Numbered from the stretch's first letter, positions 27,759-39,150 are shown. The stretch is DNA of 64,000 bases from Desulfobacterales bacterium (GCA_026984935.1 JALSRD010000011.1:1-64000), one strand, 5' to 3'. Notes: a model not told the origin generated them from the sequence alone. A program made the numbers and translations.

Positions 27759-27853
27759 CAAAGGCGCCAGCGGCCCGCACTCTGCAAAACGCATACAGGA
27801 TGGTTGCCCTAGTTAAGGCGTTGGACGAAATCCGGACCGAGTGGAGTTGAACC

Positions 27854-29002
27854 ATGCCGATCAGCAGTCCATTGCGTGTACTCGTTGTCGACGATACAGC
27901 CGTGTATCGCAAAATCGTGGCGGATGTCATCGCCGGCATTTCCGGGGCCGAAGTTGTCGGCAGTGCCCACAACGGCCGTGCGGCCCTGATGAAAATCGCA
28001 TCCCTGCGCCCGGACCTGGTGACGCTGGACATCGAGATGCCGGACATGAACGGCATCGACGTGTTGCAGGAACTAAAGCAAAAGCACACGGATGTCGGCG
28101 TGATCATGCTCAGCTCGCTGACCCACGAGGGTGGGGAGATGACCATGCGCGCCCTCGAACTGGGCGCCTTCGATTTTGTCCCCAAGCCCCAGGGCCGTTC
28201 CATGGCCGAAAACACCGCAGCGGTGAAAAACGCCCTTGCGCCGATGCTGGCGGCTTTTCGCCGGCAGCGTCAAATCGCGCGGCGGCTGGCAAGAGGCAAA
28301 AACAGCGCCCCTTTCGTGCGGGCCCAAAAGCGCCCGGCGGCAGCAGGCCGGCTTGCGGCTGTGCGCCCCACAATGAAAAGATCATCTTCCGCAATCGTGG
28401 CCATCGGCATTTCCACCGGCGGACCCAACGCGCTGGCGCGGATGATGCCGCAGCTGCCGGCCAAAATGGGCGTCCCGCTGCTGATCGTCCAGCATATGCC
28501 GCCGGTTTTTACGGCCTCTCTGGCCAAAAGTTTGAACGCCAAATGCGCCATCCGGGTGAAAGAAGCTGAAAACGGCGAGCCGCTGCTCCCGGATACCGCC
28601 TATATCGCCCCCGGCGGGCGGCAGATGAAAGTGGCCGCCAGCGCCGACGGCATCCGGCGCATGATCCGCGTCACCGACGATCCACCGGAAAACAGTTGCC
28701 GGCCGTCCGCGGATTACCTCTTCCGGTCGGTCGCACACCACTACGTCGGGCGGGCCACCGGCGTCATCATGACCGGAATGGGTGCCGACGGGTTGCTGGG
28801 GCTGAAATTGATGAAACGCAACGGCGCCGTGGTGATTGCCCAGGACGCGGCCAGCTGCGTGGTGTACGGCATGCCCAAAGGTCCGGTCGAATGCGGCATC
28901 GTCGATGTCGTGGCGCCCCTGGGACGGATTGCAGCGGAGATTGTCAAAACGGTAAAGCCGTCCTTTCCAAAAAGCGGCGACCGTATGCAAAGTGTTGGCT
29001 GA
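27854..29002 (+). CDS. cheB: Chemotaxis protein-glutamate methylesterase CheB
   Basis: This 382-residue protein has an N-terminal receiver (VVDDTAVYRKIV; Asp in TLDIEMPDMNG), a linker at about 130-170 and a methylesterase domain. The catalytic Ser is in GISTGGPNA, the His in VQHMPPVF and the Asp in GMGADGLLG. It demethylates and deamidates receptor glutamates when phosphorylated by CheA. GTGGAG precedes the ATG. It is followed directly by cheR, giving a full adaptation pair. Confidence 0.95.
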   Translation: MPISSPLRVLVVDDTAVYRKIVADVIAGISGAEVVGSAHNGRAALMKIASLRPDLVTLDIEMPDMNGIDVLQELKQKHTDVGVIMLSSLTHEGGEMTMRALELGAFDFVPKPQGRSMAENTAAVKNALAPMLAAFRRQRQIARRLARGKNSAPFVRAQKRPAAAGRLAAVRPTMKRSSSAIVAIGISTGGPNALARMMPQLPAKMGVPLLIVQHMPPVFTASLAKSLNAKCAIRVKEAENGEPLLPDTAYIAPGGRQMKVAASADGIRRMIRVTDDPPENSCRPSADYLFRSVAHHYVGRATGVIMTGMGADGLLGLKLMKRNGAVVIAQDAASCVVYGMPKGPVECGIVDVVAPLGRIAAEIVKTVKPSFPKSGDRMQSVG

Positions 29003-29018
29003 CAGGTACGATGACGGC

Positions 29019-29930
29019 ATGAAAAAAATCACACCAGAAGAAATCCGCCAGCTGTCCCGCTATATTTACGATGTTTCGGGAATCGCCCTGGACCAGAGCA
29101 AGGCTTATCTTTTTGAAACACGGCTGGGTCCGCTGGTGGAGGCACACGGCCTGGCGGATTACGCCGAACTCTGCCGAAAAGCCAGGACCGGACCGGGGAA
29201 GCAGCTGGAAAACGAAATCGTCGACGCCATCTCCACCAATGAGACCCTTTTTTTCCGGGACAACGGTCCCTTTGAGCTTCTGCGCAACAAGATCCTGCCC
29301 GATCTCATCGATGCCCGCAGCGCCAGGGCTTCCAAAATACTGCCCGTTTCGCTGCGCATCTGGAGTGCGGCCTGCTCCACGGGCCAAGAGGTATACAGCG
29401 TGGCCATTGTGCTGAAAGAACTGCTGCAGCAGGATCTGAACCGCTACCGCATCAAGCTGCTGGGGACGGATATATCCGATGCGGCCATCGCCCAGGCCAG
29501 CAGGGGGACCTACGGAAAATTCGAGATCGAACGCGGGCTGCCGCGGGATAAGCTGGTAAAATACTTCCGGCCTGCCGGCGCCGGCTGGAAGATCAAAGAT
29601 GATCTGCGCGCCATGGCCACTTTCCGCAAGCTCAACCTGATGCTGCCCTTCGGCGCACTGGGCAAGTTCGATATCGTGTTTTGCCGCAATGTGGCCATAT
29701 ACTTTACCCCCCAGGACCGCAAAAAACTGTTTGAACGTCTGGCCGGCGTGCTGGCGCCGGACGGATACCTGATAATCGGCGCCACCGAATCGCTGACCGG
29801 CGTTTGTCCACGCTTTACACCCCGGCGCCATCTGCGGTCGATTTACTACCAGTTGAACACCGCCCCAAAAAATGAGCTGAGGAAGAGCATTGCACACCGC
29901 ACAGGCAGAAGAGTTTCGTTGACCGCTTGA
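29019..29930 (+). CDS. cheR: Chemotaxis methyltransferase CheR
   Basis: This 303-residue SAM-dependent receptor methyltransferase has SAACSTGQEVYSVA, the downstream SAM-binding segment LLGTDISDAAI and the conserved FCRNVAIYFTPQ. I chose the ATG at 29019; a GTG at 28992 overlapping the cheB stop is an alternative. It works opposite CheB in receptor adaptation. Confidence 0.93.
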   Translation: MKKITPEEIRQLSRYIYDVSGIALDQSKAYLFETRLGPLVEAHGLADYAELCRKARTGPGKQLENEIVDAISTNETLFFRDNGPFELLRNKILPDLIDARSARASKILPVSLRIWSAACSTGQEVYSVAIVLKELLQQDLNRYRIKLLGTDISDAAIAQASRGTYGKFEIERGLPRDKLVKYFRPAGAGWKIKDDLRAMATFRKLNLMLPFGALGKFDIVFCRNVAIYFTPQDRKKLFERLAGVLAPDGYLIIGATESLTGVCPRFTPRRHLRSIYYQLNTAPKNELRKSIAHRTGRRVSLTA

Positions 29931-29950
29931 CCACCCCTAGAGGAGGGGAA

Positions 29951-30535
29951 ATGAGGAATCTCAACATACTGGTCGTTGACGACGACCCCGTGACGCGGAA
30001 GCTGATCGAAAAAAAACTGGCACCGGCAGGATTTTCCATCACCCTGGCGGAAAACGGCCGCAGGGCCCTGGAACACATGGGCCGGGAATTGTTCGACGTG
30101 GTCATCACCGATCTGATGATGCCCGGGGAACCGGACGGCATCGGCGTATTGAAAGCCGCCAGGAAAAAGAGCGGCTACACGGAGGTGCTGCTGCTGACCG
30201 GTCACGCCTCGGTGGATACGGCCGTGGAGGCCATGAAGGCCGGTGCCGCGGATTATCTGCAGAAGCCGGTCAATTTCCACGAACTGATGATCCGCCTGGA
30301 CCGCATCGCCGAGTATAAGAACCTCTCTAAAACGGCGCTGGACCTGCGCGAAGCCATGGATGTGACCGAGTGCGCCGCGGCGGAGACGATCCAGGAACTC
30401 GAGCTGAGGGCCGCCGTGCTGCAGGACGTGCTGCATAAGATCGGGGAAACGCTGCGGCAAACCGACCTGGCGCCCGACCAGCGGCTGGCGATGGTCGAAA
30501 GCCACCTGTCCGCGGCATTCACGGAGGTTTCGTAA
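29951..30535 (+). CDS. Response regulator with helical C-terminal extension
   Basis: This 194-residue protein has a receiver domain (VVDDDPVTRKLIEKKL; Asp in VITDLMMPGEPDG; LLTGHAS; LQKPV). A ~70-residue helical C-terminus of no known output family follows. GAGGAGGGG precedes ATG 29951. As the last gene of the chemosensory cluster it may take the CheY role, since no separate CheY is present. The C-terminus could dimerise or bind a target. It ends seven bases before the convergent universal stress gene. Confidence 0.85.
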   Translation: MRNLNILVVDDDPVTRKLIEKKLAPAGFSITLAENGRRALEHMGRELFDVVITDLMMPGEPDGIGVLKAARKKSGYTEVLLLTGHASVDTAVEAMKAGAADYLQKPVNFHELMIRLDRIAEYKNLSKTALDLREAMDVTECAAAETIQELELRAAVLQDVLHKIGETLRQTDLAPDQRLAMVESHLSAAFTEVS

Positions 30536-30542
30536 ACCCCGG

Positions 30543-31031
30543 CTAATCGGGCAGGCGGATGGTCAGCACCGGGATGCGGCTGCGGTGGAGCACGCGCCGG
30601 GCGGTGCTGCCCATCCAGGTGTCCTTGAAAGTGCCGAAGCCATGGGTGCCCATGACAATCAGGTCGCTGTTGCGCCGGGTGGACTGCTCCAGGATGGTTT
30701 GCACGGGATGGCCGTGGGCGATGACGATCTCCGGCTTGGCAAAGGTGCATTGATCCGCACGCGTCCGCATGTCGCCGCATAATTTCTCCAGCCGCGCCTG
30801 GATTTTCGCAGTGGCCGTCCGGCTGATCTCGTCCATGGCCTGGAGCCATTTCTCATGCCCGATAATCGATTTGACCTGCATCTGGACGCTGGTGGAAAGC
30901 TCTTCCAGCACATGCAGAACGGTCAGCCCGGCCTGGTAGCGGCTGCTGAGGCTGACGGCATACCCGAAAGCATGCAGTGCGCTTTCGGACAGATCGGTGG
31001 CATACAGTATCTTCTTGATTTCAGGGATCAT
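30543..31031 (-). CDS. Universal stress protein (UspA family)
   Basis: This 162-residue protein starts IKKILYATDLSESA and has the ATP-binding pattern G-x2-G-x9-G-[ST] in GTHGFGTFKDTWMGST, so it is of the nucleotide-binding type. The start is followed by the normal beta-alpha layout. It is a single gene between convergent and divergent neighbours. The family buffers stress or energy limitation; no specific partner is visible. Confidence 0.92.
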   Translation of the reverse strand: MIPEIKKILYATDLSESALHAFGYAVSLSSRYQAGLTVLHVLEELSTSVQMQVKSIIGHEKWLQAMDEISRTATAKIQARLEKLCGDMRTRADQCTFAKPEIVIAHGHPVQTILEQSTRRNSDLIVMGTHGFGTFKDTWMGSTARRVLHRSRIPVLTIRLPD

Positions 31032-31372
31032 TTTTTATCCTTCCGGGTTTGCAGTAAAAGCATGCCGGCCTATAAACGCGGCAAACAGCCTTTTGCCGGA
31101 TGAAATCGTTGACCTGTCGGCTGCCGACGCATATAATAACGGACCGAAAGCGGTGGTGGCGATGCGCCCGGAAGCGCCTGCAAGGCGCATTTTCCCGCAG
31201 AGTACAGCCAAGCTGCCTGAGAATAGACCTGCCGGACCTTGGCTGTCAAGGTGCAAAACCCGGTGCAGATTTTCTGCGGCCGACGGAGGGCTGCACGTTG
31301 CCGACAGTGCTTTGAATTCGCAATCCCGGCGTCCTGCGGACTTGCTGCGGGTTGCAACGAAAGGAAGCTACC
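31032..31372. other. Divergent intergenic region
   Basis: These 341 bases lie between the minus-strand stress gene and a plus-strand secreted protein. I see no gene. A CATATAATAAC stretch near 31109 is AT-rich and could be a -10 element on either strand, but no matching -35 is clear. Confidence 0.4.
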
Positions 31373-31939
31373 ATGCGATACCGGTTGATTGGCCTGGTGT
31401 TCAGCCTCGTTCTGCTGCCCGCTGTGGGCACAGCGGGAACGACGCGACTGCCGACGGGGTTTGCAGGTCTGGTGTGGGGCCAGCAACTGACGGATCTGGC
31501 ACACTACAAGAAGGTGTGGGGCCGGGGAAGCGTCAGTTTCTACGCCAACCCCGCCAAGAGCTACACGCTCTACGGAATCGAGATTCCGCAGGTGGTATAC
31601 GGCTTTTCCGACGAGCGCTTTTTCGCGGTTTACGCGACGCTGACGTCGCCGGAGCTCTTTGCGCGGCTGAAGCGCTCGCTCATCGCTAAGTACGGCCAGC
31701 CGGCGACGACGTTTTCAGCGAAATCCGGCCTGAAGATTTTCAAATGGAAAACGGGCAAAATCAAGATCAAGCTCAAGCAAAGCCGGCAGACGGGCAGGAT
31801 GAAGCTGGCACTTTACTACACGCCCATTTCGCGCAGGCTCAACGAGTCGCAGTATGAGAAAATGAACGATGGCTCTTTGCGCCTCTTTCCCCTCAAGGGA
31901 ACCGACAAACGCCAGGCTTTCCCGATTCTGGATTTTTAG
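31373..31939 (+). CDS. Secreted protein of unknown function
   Basis: This 188-residue protein has a typical signal peptide (about 1-22, ending VGTAG). The mature part, with AGLVWGQQLTDLAHY and SRRLNESQYEKMND, resembles small periplasmic proteins that recur in Deltaproteobacteria without assigned function. AAGGAAG precedes ATG 31373. I recognise no catalytic motif. It is a monocistronic gene convergent with adk. Confidence 0.75.
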   Translation: MRYRLIGLVFSLVLLPAVGTAGTTRLPTGFAGLVWGQQLTDLAHYKKVWGRGSVSFYANPAKSYTLYGIEIPQVVYGFSDERFFAVYATLTSPELFARLKRSLIAKYGQPATTFSAKSGLKIFKWKTGKIKIKLKQSRQTGRMKLALYYTPISRRLNESQYEKMNDGSLRLFPLKGTDKRQAFPILDF

Positions 31940-31966
31940 GCTTCGCACCGATTCGCGGGCAGGGGC

Positions 31967-31988
31967 GGGCCGGCGCTGCGGCCGGCCC
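31967..31988. terminator. GC-rich hairpin between convergent genes
   Basis: GGGCCGGC and GCCGGCCC form a perfect 8-bp stem with a six-base loop, located between the stop of the secreted protein gene and the stop of adk. It lacks a T-run, so it is a possible bidirectional terminator or 3' stabiliser rather than a certain one. Confidence 0.35.
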
Positions 31989-31999
31989 GGAATCAATCG

Positions 32000-34259
<2,260 letters not shown>

Positions 34260-34646
34260 AGGTGCCTGCTGTCCGCTGTCGGGCCGGACGTCATACGGGA
34301 TTGCAGCCAGCCTATAGCACATCCACCCTAAGGACTGCAAGCTCAGGCCGGGAGAGTTCTCCCGGAACGGCCAGGCGAAAACAAAGATCCCGGCAGTGGA
34401 CCATAAATAGTTTTGATGGGTGCTGAAGAGGCCGTCAACCCTTCGTGATGGTGATGCGGGACATCTGCCGGTGCCATGGGCATTTGGAGGGGGTTCGGCC
34501 GGGAGACCCCAGTGGTAGGCGGATTTAAGCGCTGCATCTTTGCATACGGAACAGTTTTGGCAACTGAAACGACGCCGCGCTGCCGGTGCATTTTGAACAG
34601 CCTCCACGGCCGGTTTTTCAGCGATCTTCTGAATGCATCAGGCCAG
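34260..34646. other. Intergenic region upstream of cysS
   Basis: These 387 bases separate cysS from the small membrane protein gene, both on the minus strand. Open frames on both strands have no protein-like features. The cysS promoter should be here; no strong consensus is visible. Confidence 0.4.
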
Positions 34647-35069
34647 TCAGCCGGTGGGGATCAGTCCCAGTACCCCGGTCAGCACAATGAACCCGCAAAT
34701 CAGCGCCAGCAGCCCGTAAAATCGATCGCCCTCTTTGAAAAGTACTGCCGAGGAAAGGAAAAGCGCGGGTACGACTGAAAAAACACCCAGCGAGATGCCA
34801 AAGGCAGACATGCCATCCCCAGTTGTCAGATGCGAAAAATACCAGTGCCCCATGGGCAGTGCACCGGTGATGCCCTGCCAGATCCGGGCGGGGGAATCGC
34901 CTCTCCACACCGAGGAAATCCAGTAAGAAGCGGGCGCGAAGTTGTGCCGGGTCGTAAAGGCGATAACCGACCCGAAAACGACGATCAGACATCCCAGCAT
35001 CACGCCCCAGTAGATAATTTGTCCATAGATCAGACCGGCAAAAGGAACTTTCAGCTTTTCACCCGGCAT
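34647..35069 (-). CDS. Small membrane protein, DUF1634-like (module copy 2)
   Basis: This 140-residue protein has three hydrophobic segments at about 11-38, 82-105 and 115-136. It begins KLKVPFAGLIYGQI and has GISLGVFSVVPALF before the last two helices, as in DUF1634 proteins, which are known to accompany TauE/SafE exporters. ATG 35069 with GGGAGGAAAT upstream is preferred over the start at 35081. It follows the exporter gene by 24 bases. Its paralog is at 37311-37763, in the same position of the upstream module. Confidence 0.68.
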   Translation of the reverse strand: MPGEKLKVPFAGLIYGQIIYWGVMLGCLIVVFGSVIAFTTRHNFAPASYWISSVWRGDSPARIWQGITGALPMGHWYFSHLTTGDGMSAFGISLGVFSVVPALFLSSAVLFKEGDRFYGLLALICGFIVLTGVLGLIPTG

Positions 35070-35093
35070 ATTTCCTCCCAATGATCGAATTTG

Positions 35094-36191
35094 TTATCCC
35101 ACCAGCGGAATATGTATCCCGAACGCCCCTCCCACACCCCGGGCAATCAGCTTCAGGGAGGAGAGCACGAGGATGACAATCAGGATTTTGCGCACGAAAC
35201 CGGCCCGGATGCGGATGAGCAGATGTGCACCCAGGATTCCACCCACCACCTGTCCCAGAAGCCACGGGGCCACGACGATCGCAATCAGGGCGCCGTAGGT
35301 GATGTATGTCCAGATGGCGGTGGCGTTGCTGATGGCCAAAAGGACCCCACTGCACGCCGCGGCGATTTTCACCGGCGCCATCATGACGAGATTCAAAGTA
35401 GCGGTGAGAAAGGCGCCGCCCCCCATACCGAAAAAGCCTCCGATGAAGCCCAGCAGGATAAAAATCAGGGCGCCCGGAAGCGCTCTGACCAGCTGGTAGT
35501 CAACGATCTTTCCCAGGGAGCTTTCCCAGTAAGACCCGTTGAGCCCGAGTTTCACAGAAAGTGCGTCAATATGTTCCGGTTCGGGATACTCTGTCTTGCC
35601 CCCTCCGGTGAGCAGAAAATAGGCGATCACCAGCATGAGGATCCCCAGTGACAGGCGCACCATCCCATCGCCGACAGCCCCCAGGGCATCGTGCAGATAA
35701 ATGGCGCAGACACTCCCGGCAAGTGCGCCCACCGTAATGGGCACGCCGCAGAAGAACACGACTCTCAGGTTGGCCAGACGGCTCTTCATGAAGGGCCCCG
35801 ATGAAATCAGCCCGCTGAACATGGCGACCACCAGGCCCGTGGCCCGTATGACCAGGCTGTCCATGGAGGTGAAGCCGAGCATGATGGGGGTGAAAATCAC
35901 GCCTCCGCCAATGCCTGCAACCACCGCGATAATCGCAATGGCGGTGCTGATCAGAAAGGATCCGGCAATGATCAGCCACATGGACGTGGGGGTCAGGTCC
36001 TGAGTTCCCTGTACCTTCGAAAACACGGCCATGAGAAGATAGCCGCCGAGGATGAGGAGAATCAGCAAAGTCAATTCCGGAACACTGGTCACAATGCGTT
36101 TCAGCGTGCCCTTGCTCCGCCGTTGCTTGCCTGGTTTGGCATCTGCTTCCTTTTCCTCTGAAACAGCCGAATCCAGCTCTGCAGGCGCCAT
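35094..36191 (-). CDS. TauE/SafE (TSUP) exporter (module copy 2)
   Basis: This 365-residue membrane protein has a charged N-terminal extension of about 40 residues (EEKEADAKPGKQRRSKG) and about nine membrane segments. The repeated family hallmarks are VVAGIGGGVIFTPIML and FFGMGGGAFLTATLNL. ATG 36191 with AAGGAGGG is preferred over the start at 36221. It lies between CK-BON 4 and the DUF1634-like gene. Exporters of this family carry sulfite or organosulfonates; the exact substrate is unknown. Confidence 0.87.
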   Translation of the reverse strand: MAPAELDSAVSEEKEADAKPGKQRRSKGTLKRIVTSVPELTLLILLILGGYLLMAVFSKVQGTQDLTPTSMWLIIAGSFLISTAIAIIAVVAGIGGGVIFTPIMLGFTSMDSLVIRATGLVVAMFSGLISSGPFMKSRLANLRVVFFCGVPITVGALAGSVCAIYLHDALGAVGDGMVRLSLGILMLVIAYFLLTGGGKTEYPEPEHIDALSVKLGLNGSYWESSLGKIVDYQLVRALPGALIFILLGFIGGFFGMGGGAFLTATLNLVMMAPVKIAAACSGVLLAISNATAIWTYITYGALIAIVVAPWLLGQVVGGILGAHLLIRIRAGFVRKILIVILVLSSLKLIARGVGGAFGIHIPLVG

Positions 36192-36291
36192 ATGCTTTGT
36201 CCCTCCTTCTCGGTTTGGCATGTCTGGTAAACAACAGCATCCGTGTACGCGTAACCTTAGGTCAGCAGCCGGAAGAGATGCGGCCCAATCG

Positions 36292-37101
36292 TCAACTCAC
36301 GTAGTCTTCTCTGTGCTTTGCACCCACATACACCTCCTTTACACCGTCCACGGATTTGGCAATTGCCTCCATGTCCCGAATGAGATCCTTGCCTTCGACC
36401 AGTACCGCCGTTGTGTGAATCTTCACGACCCCTTTGGCGGCGACGACATCGACATCCGGCCTGAGATCCATCAGGGCGGCTTTCACCTGGGTGGCGATGG
36501 CGATGTCTTCCAGGGCCTGCTGGGACTCCGGCGTGGTTTCAAAAGTTTTGCGGGCCACGGTCTTGCAAATCACATCGGCGGCATCATCCGGGGTCATGTT
36601 CCCGAGGTGGATGACCAGGTCGTAGAGGCTGGGATCCTGGATATCGATGCCGTACAGATGCTGGCTCCACTTCCTGCGCCCTTCATCATCCTGCCGGATT
36701 TTCCGCAAGGCTTCCTTTCTTGAAATACCCTCACGTTCCGCCACGTTTTTGACGCGTTCGTCAAGGTTGACGATAATGCGCACTTTCAGCACGTGCGGGA
36801 TGTCTTTTACAAAAAAATGGCCCGCCAGCCCGCAGTAAACCACATCGTCCTTTCTGAAATGTTTGAGAATGGCGGACCAAATGAAAGTGATGTATTTTTC
36901 CTTCTGGTATCCCATACGTTCGAGGATGGACGGCGCGTCCTTGATGGCGTGGTTCAGTTTGATTTCGGGGACGTTAAACTCTTTGGATGCTTCCAGAAGC
37001 ACCTCGCGCGAAAGGCACTCGTACATAAGGGTTGAGCTGACGTTTTCCGAAATCTCTTTGCCTTTGCTGTATACGTCTCTGGATATGGTGATAATTGACA
37101 T
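36292..37101 (-). CDS. Cytidylate-kinase-like/BON protein (CK-BON 4, module copy 2)
   Basis: This 269-residue protein has ITISRDVYSKGKEIS in the P-loop position, ECLSREVLLEASKEF, YCGLAGHFFVKDI, WSQHLYGIDIQDPSLYDLVIHL and a BON-like end (TQVKAALMDLRPDVDVVAAKGVVKIHTT). ATG 37101 with AGGAGG seven bases upstream is clear. It is the first gene of the second exporter module, 100 bases before the TauE/SafE gene. It is very similar to CK-BON 1 and 5. Confidence 0.8.
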   Translation of the reverse strand: MSIITISRDVYSKGKEISENVSSTLMYECLSREVLLEASKEFNVPEIKLNHAIKDAPSILERMGYQKEKYITFIWSAILKHFRKDDVVYCGLAGHFFVKDIPHVLKVRIIVNLDERVKNVAEREGISRKEALRKIRQDDEGRRKWSQHLYGIDIQDPSLYDLVIHLGNMTPDDAADVICKTVARKTFETTPESQQALEDIAIATQVKAALMDLRPDVDVVAAKGVVKIHTTAVLVEGKDLIRDMEAIAKSVDGVKEVYVGAKHREDYVS

Positions 37102-37310
37102 AATGAGACCTCCTGATATGATAGCCGGTAGCCAATAAAAAGTCTTTCTTCTATCCTTTTTTGCGGATGCACGCAAGCGGTTTTGTCGCCAGAGGTTATT
37201 TAAGGCCCTTTGAGGCCGTCAGGCGGGATCCATCACCATGGTGGATTCTTCTGGTATGCCAGGGGATGGCGCCGACCCGCTTTGGCCGTGGAATCATCTT
37301 TTTCGCGACC

Positions 37311-37763
37311 CTAGCGGAGGGCGATGACACCTGTGGCGGCCAGCGTCAGAATGATTGCAATGATCAGTGCCAGAATGGTGAAAAGACCCCGTTTGTACAG
37401 CAGAACCTCTTTTTTGCGGAACATGGATACAAACATGCCCCAGACGCCGATGACACCGCCATAGCAGGCGATCACCAGGCCGATCATTGAAATTTCATCC
37501 CCGTCGATACGTTGCCTGAGGAACCAGTAGTGTTGCGGCATGCGCGAGAACACAGAGTCCCGGGCCCAGATGGCACGCTCTCCCATTCCGGCAAAAAAGT
37601 CTTTCAGGAACGCAGGTTCAGTGATTACACCGCCTCCGGCGACAAACCCGACAACCAGGCCTGCGACGGCGATAGCCATGCCGGCAATCGTGATCCAGGC
37701 GGAGATTTCACCGTAGACGATGCCCTCGAACGGTACATCCGGTTGCAGGGTTTTTTTCTTCAT
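37311..37763 (-). CDS. Small membrane protein, DUF1634-like (module copy 1)
   Basis: This 150-residue protein has hydrophobic segments at about 19-42, 92-110 and 125-148. The start DVPFEGIVYGEI matches its paralog at 34647, as does the motif DGDEISMIG before the second helix. The ATG at 37763 overlaps the exporter stop by four bases (ATGA), which argues for coupled translation and a joint complex. Confidence 0.65.
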   Translation of the reverse strand: MKKKTLQPDVPFEGIVYGEISAWITIAGMAIAVAGLVVGFVAGGGVITEPAFLKDFFAGMGERAIWARDSVFSRMPQHYWFLRQRIDGDEISMIGLVIACYGGVIGVWGMFVSMFRKKEVLLYKRGLFTILALIIAIILTLAATGVIALR

Positions 37764-38737
37764 AGCAGACTCAGCCCGGTGATCACCAACTTGGTTCCGG
37801 TGCCCATCATGATGGCGATCAAGACGTAACGGATGATGCGGGGCTTTACCTTGACCGCAATGCGGGAACCGATTTCAGCACCGAAAATCAAACCCGCAAT
37901 GGTCGGCACGGCATAGACCGGAAAAATGGAATTCGACATGAGGTAGGGGAATACCGCTGCCGTGTCACCGATGCTGATGATGACGGCGCTGGTGGCCGCG
38001 GCAACCTTGAGCGGCACCAGCATGACGAAGTTGAAAAGCGGTGTGATGGCCCATCCTGCACCCAGGCCGAGTGTGCCGGAAATGAAGCCGACCACACAGA
38101 CAACCAGCGCTCCCACCAGGCTGCGGGTGACGCGGTAGCCGATGGGCTGTTTGAGCGGCTGCTTGAACGATGCTTCCCAGTACGCCATGTCCAGCCCGAG
38201 CCTGCGCGTAAAGCGGTCTACCCGCATGACTTCGGGGTATGCGGTCCCTTTGACCAGCAGGTACATCATGCCCACCGCCATGACGATAACACCCAGTGTG
38301 AGCTTGATGACGGCAATGCCGGTGTCTCCGAACCGGCGGGTGATTGTCAGTCCGAACAGTGCCCCGACAACGGCGAAAAGCGTGTAGCAACTCCCCAAAA
38401 AGAGCACCAGCCGGATATTCGCAATTCCCCGGCGCAGATAGCGGCGGGCCCCGATCCGCGTTCCGCAGACCGCGGCCAGCAGCCCGGTGGCCCTCACGAT
38501 GTCCGGATGGATGGATGTAAACCCCAAAAACAAGGTGGTGAACAGGACACCGCCGCCGGTACCGGCGATAATGGATATCGTCCCTATGGCGGTGCAGGCC
38601 AGAAAGACGAGAAAAGCGAAAAGCAGTGGCGAGATAGCGGACACGGGACCAGGTACGGCTGCCGAGACCGTGCTTACATCCAATAGGAAAAGGCCGGCTG
38701 CCATGGCGATCAGAACGATGTGTTTTCTGACCCGCAT
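37760..38737 (-). CDS. TauE/SafE (TSUP) exporter (module copy 1)
   Basis: This 325-residue membrane protein has an N-terminal hydrophobic helix and about eight others. The family hallmarks are IIAGTGGGVLFTTLFL and TLGLGAGWAITPLFNF. It pairs with the DUF1634-like gene by a 4-base overlap. A MITE-like element lies between it and the CK-BON 5 gene upstream, so their co-transcription may have been broken. Confidence 0.87.
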   Translation of the reverse strand: MRVRKHIVLIAMAAGLFLLDVSTVSAAVPGPVSAISPLLFAFLVFLACTAIGTISIIAGTGGGVLFTTLFLGFTSIHPDIVRATGLLAAVCGTRIGARRYLRRGIANIRLVLFLGSCYTLFAVVGALFGLTITRRFGDTGIAVIKLTLGVIVMAVGMMYLLVKGTAYPEVMRVDRFTRRLGLDMAYWEASFKQPLKQPIGYRVTRSLVGALVVCVVGFISGTLGLGAGWAITPLFNFVMLVPLKVAAATSAVIISIGDTAAVFPYLMSNSIFPVYAVPTIAGLIFGAEIGSRIAVKVKPRIIRYVLIAIMMGTGTKLVITGLSLL

Positions 38738-39150
38738 GCTATCTCCGTCTGTGTTCGCGGCTGCTTTGAGCGTCTCGAAAAATCAGGAAATCCGGCTGAC
38801 AAGCAGTGCAATTGGCGGCGCTGCTGAAAATGCTCTATATTTATACCTGAATCTTGCACAGACAATTTTGAAAACTTATAAAATTGTAATGTTATCTCAT
38901 GGTTGTCTATGGATGCAGCCCGATAATTTTCAGCGTCATTGGTATGTTCGGAAACCTTCCATTTTGATTTCAAAATTGTCTGCCCTGCGGGAGCGCCGAT
39001 TTTACCGCATCGACTGTGTCGCAGGGCATTTGCGTTCTGTATACTACAGCTGCATGCCCTGCGCCTTGTATAGGCGGCAAACGCGACGCTTGCAAAACTC
39101 AGGTTATAGTTTAGGCATCTTCGAGATTTTCGGGGCTTTTTGGGCGCCCA
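38738..39150. other. Intergenic region containing a MITE-like element
   Basis: These 413 bases lie between CK-BON 5 and the TauE/SafE exporter, both minus strand. Most of the region is the transposable element at 38846-39103. Without it the spacing would be about 150 bases, close to the 100 bases of the other module. Confidence 0.6.
38841..39108 (+). mobile_element. MITE-like element, copy A, with target duplications
   Basis: The element occupies 38846-39103 (258 bp). Its left end is CCTGAATCTTGCA and its right end TGCAAAACTCAGG, forming imperfect 13-bp terminal inverted repeats. It is flanked by the direct repeat TTATA at 38841-38845 and 39104-39108. Inside is a perfect inverted repeat of 13 bp (GACAATTTTGAAA at 38861, TTTCAAAATTGTC at 38968) and another pair TGCCCTGC/GCAGGGCA. 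It carries no transposase, so it is non-autonomous. Copy B at 47663 matches it along its full length. Confidence 0.88.

Noticed and set aside
31967-31988. Certain rho-independent terminator
   Set aside because: The stem is strong but there is no T-run on either side, so it is listed only as a low-confidence terminator.
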